Source: Gemmatimonas sp.
GTDB taxonomy: Bacteria; Gemmatimonadota; Gemmatimonadetes; Gemmatimonadales; Gemmatimonadaceae
Reading direction: 5' to 3'
Assembly: GCA_021154325.1 (NCBI GenBank)
Contig: JAJKIR010000001.1
Location: 1 to 47,662 of the forward strand
Length of the DNA: 47,662 nt
The stretch's first letter is position 1; every line of letters begins with the position of its first letter. The position numbers were made by a program, and so were the translations under genes. Of the stretch, positions 42,632 through 47,662 are shown one piece after another. The notes under the pieces are model-generated. The model worked only from the letters and a program-made list of their open reading frames with translations, was not told the DNA's origin and ran no database searches.

Positions 42632-44506
42632 ATGCCACTGGTAAAGATTCGCTCAGTTTCGGTCGCGCTCACCCTCGCGATCGCTGTTCTTTTCATCCCG
42701 TTCGCTCTCACTCTGCGCGACCTGCTCCGCTTCGGAGACGTCGCAGCGTGGTTGCGACTTGGCGCGCTGCTCGCCGGGATCGCTGCGGTTGGCGTTGCGC
42801 TCGGCCGGCAGCGGGCAGTGCGGTCCGCGCTCACCGAACGTCAGCGTCTCGAGGAGGAACGGCACGCCTCGGACGCGATGTTCGCCGGGATCCTCGCCAT
42901 CGCCGCGGACGCCGTAGTGACGGTTGATGAGAACTATCGAATCATCCATTTCAACCGGGGCGCCGAGGAGATCTTCGGCTGGCCGGCGACCGAGGTACTC
43001 GGGCAGACGCTGAACGTTCTCCTGCCTGAGCGGGTCCGCCCGCACCATAACGAGTTCATCGACGATTTTGCCCACGGGCAAGAGACGGCGCGGCGGATGG
43101 GTCATCGCCGCGAGGTCGCGGGTCGGCGGCGCGATGGGATGGAGTTCCCCGCCGAAGCGTCGATTTCGAAGCTGGATCTGCCCGGCGGCCGCCGCGTTTT
43201 CACCGCGGTGGTGCGCGACATCACGGAGCGGCGGCGTGCCCAGGAGAACGAGCGCTTCCTCGCCGACACGTCGGCGCGGCTCTCGGCCTCCCTCGGCTAC
43301 GAGGAGGTGCTCCAGACGATCGCCGAGTGCGCCACGCCGACGCTCGCCGATGCGTGCGTCGTCGACGTCATCGATGGCGGGCGCTTCGTGCGTCGCGCTG
43401 CTCAGGCCGACGTGCCTAACGATTCGGCGCGCGCGGCGCTCCGCGCGCTCGTCGACGGCTTCGAGCTCACCTGGGATTCGCCATCGCCCGTGGTCGATGT
43501 CATTCGTCGGGGACGCCCCGAGCTGGTGCCCGAGATCGACGACGCCTGGCTCGAGGCGCACGAGGAGCACCCCGAAGGCCTGGAACAGTGGCGCCGACTG
43601 GGTGCCCACTCCATGCTCGTGGTTCCGCTCACGGCCGGCGACCGCGCGCTCGGCGCCGTTACCCTACTGGCTCTGAACGGGCGACCACCGTTCGGAGCGG
43701 ACGCGCGCGCCCTCGCCGAGAAGTTCGTCTCGCACGCGTCGCTGGCGCTCGAGAACGCGCGGCTCTACCGGGAAGCGAAACGCGCCACGGAGGGCCGCGA
43801 CCAGGTGCTCGGCATCGTCTCGCACGATCTGCGCAATCCACTGAGCGCGATCGCGATGTGCGCCAAGGTGCTCCGCGACGACGACGGGCAGATGGGCGCC
43901 GCCGAACGTGAGAGTTTGCTCACGACGATCGTTCAGTCCGCGGACTGGATGAATCGCCTCATTCAGGACCTGCTCGACGTCGCGAGCATCGAGGCGGGTC
44001 GGCTCTCCCTGGAGCGCGCGCGTCAGTCGGCCATCGCGCTCGTGTCCCAGGCGGTGCGGATGTTCGAGGTCGAGGCGAGTCAGCGCCGCCTGCGGCTCGA
44101 GGTGAGCACGCCACCGGACCTCCCGCCGATGTTGGTCGACGCCTCGCGGATCGTGCAGGTCCTCGGGAACCTCCTGAACAATGCACTCAAGTTCACTCCG
44201 GACGGTGGGCGCATCCTCGTCGGCGCGGAAGCAAAGGGAGGCAACGTCGTCTTCTTCGTCGCCGACTCGGGACCGGGAATCCCGCTCGCGGATCAGCCGA
44301 GCGTCTTCGATCGCTACTGGCACTCGCGGCGCACGGCGAACAAGCGCGGAACGGGCCTGGGCTTGTCGATCGCGATGGGGATAGTCGAGGCGCACGGTGG
44401 ACGTATCTGGATCGAGAGCACACCAGGCGAGGGCGCGACATTCCTTTTCTCCGTGCCCGTCGAGAGCGCGGTGGTGACGCCCGCCGCACTCGCCAGCCAG
44501 CCGTGA
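42632..44506 (+). CDS. PAS-GAF sensor histidine kinase
   Basis: A 624-residue kinase with two N-terminal transmembrane helices (VALTLAIAVLFIPFALTL, LRLGALLAGIAAVGVALG). Next a PAS domain at about 80-200 (AADAVVTVDENYRIIHFNRG, GWPATEVLGQTLNVLLPERV), a GAF domain at about 215-380 (LQTIAECATPTLADACVVDV ... SHASLALENARLYREA), HisKA with the phospho-acceptor in VLGIVSHDLRNPLSAIAM (His near 399) and a complete HATPase (NLLNNALKFTPDGG, VADSGPGIP, GTGLGLSIAMGIVEAHGG). It has no receiver domain, so a separate response regulator is needed; candidates are the NarL-type regulator upstream or the receiver of the hybrid kinase downstream. Confidence 0.93.
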   Translation: MPLVKIRSVSVALTLAIAVLFIPFALTLRDLLRFGDVAAWLRLGALLAGIAAVGVALGRQRAVRSALTERQRLEEERHASDAMFAGILAIAADAVVTVDENYRIIHFNRGAEEIFGWPATEVLGQTLNVLLPERVRPHHNEFIDDFAHGQETARRMGHRREVAGRRRDGMEFPAEASISKLDLPGGRRVFTAVVRDITERRRAQENERFLADTSARLSASLGYEEVLQTIAECATPTLADACVVDVIDGGRFVRRAAQADVPNDSARAALRALVDGFELTWDSPSPVVDVIRRGRPELVPEIDDAWLEAHEEHPEGLEQWRRLGAHSMLVVPLTAGDRALGAVTLLALNGRPPFGADARALAEKFVSHASLALENARLYREAKRATEGRDQVLGIVSHDLRNPLSAIAMCAKVLRDDDGQMGAAERESLLTTIVQSADWMNRLIQDLLDVASIEAGRLSLERARQSAIALVSQAVRMFEVEASQRRLRLEVSTPPDLPPMLVDASRIVQVLGNLLNNALKFTPDGGRILVGAEAKGGNVVFFVADSGPGIPLADQPSVFDRYWHSRRTANKRGTGLGLSIAMGIVEAHGGRIWIESTPGEGATFLFSVPVESAVVTPAALASQP

Positions 44507-44615
44507 TCACCATCGACCGGGCCGCTGTTGCCTCGGTTACTCGCGAACGTCTGTGATTCGACGGTGATGCCCGCTGCGGGACGATTGCCGCCCGCCTCCA
44601 GTCGTTCCCCGGCCC

Positions 44616-46850
44616 GTGCCATCCATTCCTCGCCCCATCGCCTCTCCAACTGCGTTCGCTCTCGCCATAGCGCGCGCCGAGCTGGCGACGGCACGGCGTC
44701 GCGTGCTGATCGCGATCTTCGCGGCGGTCACGTCGGTCTTCCAGACGGCGGGGCTTCGCGCGTCGCCATGGGTATACGCGGTCCTCGGCGTCTGGATGGC
44801 ATCGACGTTCCTCTCTGCCATGCTCCTGCGGCGCGTCCGCTCGGCGAGGGAGGCCGACCTCGTGCAGGCCGGCAGCTACTACATCGACGCGACTATCGTC
44901 ACGATCGCGTGTGCGATGATCGGCGCCGGATGGTGGATCTGCGTGACGGTGATGGCCTTCGGCGTCACCTTCGCCTTCGCGACGCTTCCGCGACGCCGTG
45001 CACAGTACGCCGCGTTGTACGCGCTCTGCTGCTTCAACGCGCTCATCCTCGCCGAGACGCTCGGGATCGTGGTGCCGGTGGGCTTCGCCGGTTTGCCACC
45101 ACTCCGGGAGAACTACGCGATTGCGTTCGCCGCAGCGCTGTTCGGCACGACGATGATCGCGACCTTCGGGATGGTGCAGATCACCTTCGTCCGGGTAATG
45201 CGTCGGGCGCGAGAGCGCTACGAGCTGCTCCTCGCGACGGCGCCCGACATGATCCTCAGCGCCAATCGTGATGGCGTGATCGTCTCCGCGAATGAGGCAG
45301 CGCGCCTCTTCGCGATGCGCACCGCGACGGTCGATCAGCCGCCAGGCTCGGCGCTCCTCGGCAGCCAGGTCGCGCTCCTCGCCCTGCCCGAAGACCGTGA
45401 GGTGCTCGCGGCCGACGTGAACGCCGCCGCCGAGGGCGACAGCCGGCAGCGGGAGCTCCGCCTAACGGGCGGCGGCGAGCCCGGGTGGTTCCTGGTGAGC
45501 TGCAATGCGATCCGGGAAGAGGAGCGGACCACGGGCGTGCTCGTCGTGGCGCGCGAGATCACGGCGCGCAAGCGCGTCGAGGAGGCGAGCCGCCGCAACG
45601 AGGAGAACGCTCGTCAGGCGCAGAAGATGGAGGCGATCGGGCGGCTCGCGGGCGGCGTCGCGCACGACTTCAACAACCTCCTCACGGTGATCGGAACCTA
45701 CTGCGAGCTGCTGAAGCAAGGTGCCGCTGACGGCAACGTCCGCATGGCCGACGTGGATGAGATCTACAATGCCACGGTGCGCGCGGCGGCGCTCACGAAC
45801 CAGCTACTCACCTTCAGTCGCAAACAGGTCCACCAGCCGCGGCTGATCAATCTCAACGAGATCGTCGCCGGGATGGAGGAGATGCTGCGCCGGCTGATCG
45901 ACACGGGCATCCGCATCGAGACGGCGTCACTTCCAGTCCTGTCGCCGCTCCGCGCCGATCCGGCGCAGATGGAGCAAGTCCTTCTCAACCTCGCCGTCAA
46001 CGCGCGAGACGCCATGCCTAACGGTGGCGTCCTCCGGATCGAGACGGACGAGGCCTTTCTCGACGGGGCGTACGCCGCGGCGCATCCGGGCGTGAAGCCG
46101 GGCCGCTACGTGCTGTTGTCCGTGAGCGACACCGGCTCAGGGATGGATGACGAGACGCAGCAGCGCATCTTCGAGCCCTTCTTCACGACCAAAGCGCAGG
46201 GCGAGGGAACGGGACTCGGGCTCGCGACGGTGTACGGGATAGTCCAGCAATCGGGTGGGCACATCCACGTGGAGAGCGAGATCGGCCGCGGCACGACGTT
46301 CCGGATCTACTTCCCGGTGGCGATCGACGAGGCGGCGCTGCCGCCGCGCGCCGCCCGCCGGCTGACACCGCTCTCCGTCGACAGCGCGACCGACGCCGCG
46401 GCTCGCCCGTTAGGCATCGACTCGGCGCTCCGCGCCATGGCCGGGGAGACGATCCTCCTCGTGGAGGACGGCGAGGCATTGCGTGAGGTACTCGAACGCG
46501 TGCTCGCGGAGCTGGGGTATAGCGTTCTCGTCGCGCGGGACGGCGAGGAGGCGCTCGCCGTCGCGACCGAGCACAAGGGCCCGATCCATCTCCTCGTCAC
46601 GGACGTGGTGATGCCGAACATGGGTGGCCGCGAGCTCGCACTCGAGCTCTGGAAGAGTCGCAACGACACGCGCGTCCTCTTCATGTCCGGCTACACCGAG
46701 GATGCGATCCTGCATCAGGGGCTGCGACGCGCGACCGTCGGGTTCGTCGGCAAGCCCTTTCGACCAGACTTCCTGGCAAGCAAAGTACGCGAGATGCTCG
46801 ATGCCGATGCGGCCCCGAACGTGGCCACGACGCGAGCGCGGAGCGCCTGA
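44616..46850 (+). CDS. Hybrid histidine kinase with membrane sensor, PAS and receiver domains
   Basis: A 744-residue protein starting at GTG 44616 with no clear SD. About six transmembrane helices at residues 28-200 (RRVLIAIFAAVTSVFQTA, YVIDAT-like YYIDATIVTIACAMIGAGWW, YALYALCC-like stretch) form a membrane sensor. PAS follows at about 205-325 (LLATAPDMILSANRDGVIVS), then the HisKA of the 'AHDFNN' type (GGVAHDFNNLLTVIGTYCEL), HATPase (NLAVNARDAMPNGG, DTGSGM, GTGLGLATVYGIVQQSGG) and a C-terminal receiver at about 615-735 with Asp in VTDVVMPNMGG and Lys in GKPFRP. No HPt domain is present. The SixA gene lies 12 bp downstream. Confidence 0.93.
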   Translation: MPSIPRPIASPTAFALAIARAELATARRRVLIAIFAAVTSVFQTAGLRASPWVYAVLGVWMASTFLSAMLLRRVRSAREADLVQAGSYYIDATIVTIACAMIGAGWWICVTVMAFGVTFAFATLPRRRAQYAALYALCCFNALILAETLGIVVPVGFAGLPPLRENYAIAFAAALFGTTMIATFGMVQITFVRVMRRARERYELLLATAPDMILSANRDGVIVSANEAARLFAMRTATVDQPPGSALLGSQVALLALPEDREVLAADVNAAAEGDSRQRELRLTGGGEPGWFLVSCNAIREEERTTGVLVVAREITARKRVEEASRRNEENARQAQKMEAIGRLAGGVAHDFNNLLTVIGTYCELLKQGAADGNVRMADVDEIYNATVRAAALTNQLLTFSRKQVHQPRLINLNEIVAGMEEMLRRLIDTGIRIETASLPVLSPLRADPAQMEQVLLNLAVNARDAMPNGGVLRIETDEAFLDGAYAAAHPGVKPGRYVLLSVSDTGSGMDDETQQRIFEPFFTTKAQGEGTGLGLATVYGIVQQSGGHIHVESEIGRGTTFRIYFPVAIDEAALPPRAARRLTPLSVDSATDAAARPLGIDSALRAMAGETILLVEDGEALREVLERVLAELGYSVLVARDGEEALAVATEHKGPIHLLVTDVVMPNMGGRELALELWKSRNDTRVLFMSGYTEDAILHQGLRRATVGFVGKPFRPDFLASKVREMLDADAAPNVATTRARSA

Positions 46851-46862
46851 CATCTCGCTGCC

Positions 46863-47384
46863 ATGAATCTGCTCGTCATCCGCCACGCGATCGCCGAGGA
46901 CAAGGAGGCGTTTGCTGCCTCGGGTCGCAGCGACGATCAGCGTCCGCTCACCGAGACGGGCCGATCGAGGATGCGCCGCGCGGCCGAAGGCCTCCGGTCG
47001 ACGTGCCCGCGCGTTGCCGTGCTCGCGTCCAGTCCTCTCCTGCGGGCGCGCGAGACGGCCGATATCGTGGCGACGGCATTCCGGGTTGGCCGCGTGGAGA
47101 TCGTCGAGGCACTCCGTCCGGACCGGCCGTTCGAGGAGCTCGCCGAGTGGCTGCGCCGTCGCCTTTCGCCTAACGACCCGGACGACACCACCGTCGCGGT
47201 CGTCGGGCACGAGCCGCACCTGAGCGGTCTCGTCACGTGGCTGATGACGTCGGCCATGGAGTCGCGGATCGAATTGAAGAAGGGGGGAGCGTGTCTGCTG
47301 GGGTTCGACGGAGAGCCGGCGGCCGGCGAGGCGACGCTGCGTTGGGCGCTCACCCCATCGCAGCTCCGCGCGCTCGCGGATTGA
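46863..47384 (+). CDS. sixA: Phosphohistidine phosphatase SixA
   Basis: A 173-residue histidine phosphatase (phosphoglycerate-mutase-like fold). The catalytic RHA motif is at residues 7-9 (His8 the phospho-acceptor), with LTETGRSRMRRAAEGLRS, SSPLLRARETADIVA carrying the second Arg, and VVGHEPHLSGLVTWL carrying the second catalytic His. SixA removes phosphate from phosphohistidine, as shown for the HPt domain of ArcB in E. coli and for PTS components. Its position 12 bp after a hybrid kinase suggests it resets a phosphorelay here. AHDFNN-type kinases and HPt proteins are possible substrates. Confidence 0.92.
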   Translation: MNLLVIRHAIAEDKEAFAASGRSDDQRPLTETGRSRMRRAAEGLRSTCPRVAVLASSPLLRARETADIVATAFRVGRVEIVEALRPDRPFEELAEWLRRRLSPNDPDDTTVAVVGHEPHLSGLVTWLMTSAMESRIELKKGGACLLGFDGEPAAGEATLRWALTPSQLRALAD

Positions 47385-47662
47385 GTGCGCGCGCGTCGAT
47401 TGATGCCATTCAGCGGCTGATCGTTGTGGCGCGGCCGCGACAAACACGTGATGTCGCGTGAGGGCTCGCGGCTAACTCGATGCCGCTTCTGCGCTTCTGC
47501 CAGCAGCCCACAAAGGGCCGGGTGCGCATGAACCTTGCCTCCGCCTCGTCCATCAATACGCGAGTTCTTATGACACCGGGTTCGCTGCGAGTAGTTGTCA
47601 TCAACGACCAACGATGGGTCGTTCGCGCTGTGCTTCGGATCCGCCCGGGCAGCGACCCTCAC
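47385..47662. other. Non-coding tail of the window
   Basis: 278 bp after sixA. No credible gene on either strand. A small inverted repeat AACGACC (47603-47609) / GGTCGTT (47617-47623) with a 7-base loop is present and could be a weak terminator or part of an upstream region of a gene beyond the edge. Confidence 0.5.

Overview
This is a 47.7-kb window of GC-rich (roughly two-thirds G+C by eye), gene-dense bacterial chromosome with no rRNA, tRNA, CRISPR array, phage gene or transposase that I can see. The gene content points to a diderm, free-living heterotroph, most like Gemmatimonadota: many small lipoproteins, HEAT-repeat and carboxypeptidase-regulatory-domain secreted proteins, large signalling proteins, few long operons. 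The phylum assignment is inference; no marker gene settles it. Start codons were moved to internal ATG/GTG positions where a Shine-Dalgarno (SD), signal peptide or lipobox supports this.

Layout. 1-3.2 kb (minus): trxA followed by the start of a sigma-70 factor cut by the window edge; an ArsR-type repressor gene broken by one amber codon; a sarcosine-oxidase-like flavoenzyme; a Yip1 membrane protein. 3.2-8.8 kb (minus): an ECF sigma factor and putative anti-sigma factor leading into two tandem paralogous HEAT-repeat proteins and a coiled-coil lipoprotein. 8.9-13.4 kb (plus): DUF4173 membrane protein, AraC regulator, VOC protein, APC permease. 13.4-20.5 kb (minus): a secreted carboxypeptidase-regulatory/plug protein, a YpfJ-type zinc metallopeptidase, a small membrane protein, an M50 protease with zinc ribbon, a zinc-ribbon membrane protein, a DUF2199 protein and a beta-lactamase-family serine hydrolase. 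20.7-26.1 kb (plus): secreted prolyl oligopeptidase, then a periplasmic binding protein translationally coupled to a chemoreceptor, this pair bracketed by two copies of a dispersed inverted-repeat element. 26.3-29.5 kb (minus): ahcY, preceded by an ArsR-methyltransferase fusion (SahR-like) and a HAD phosphatase. 29.7-33.5 kb (plus): a four-gene unit of lipoprotein, sigma-54 activator, EF-hand-loop lipoprotein (interrupted by an amber codon) and TPR protein. 33.6-35.0 kb (minus): lipoprotein, LysM protein, CBS protein. 35.4-47.4 kb (plus): YceI protein with a beta-barrel protein, a UspA-UspA-DUF5335 fusion, a SRPBCC membrane protein, an alpha/beta hydrolase with a Cys nucleophile, then a signalling cluster: two-component pair, PAS-GAF kinase, hybrid kinase and SixA phosphatase.

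Two features stand out across the window. The octamer CGTTAGGC/GCCTAACG (core heptamer CGTTAGG) occurs 29 times on both strands, almost all inside genes, where it forces rare codons such as TTA, CTA and AGG. Two otherwise well-preserved genes carry a single in-frame TAG, although TAG is also an ordinary stop codon here. No single locus is clearly a new defence or mobile system; the most novel-looking units are the repeat-bracketed binding-protein/chemoreceptor pair, the ECF/HEAT cluster and the lipoprotein/sigma-54-activator operon.
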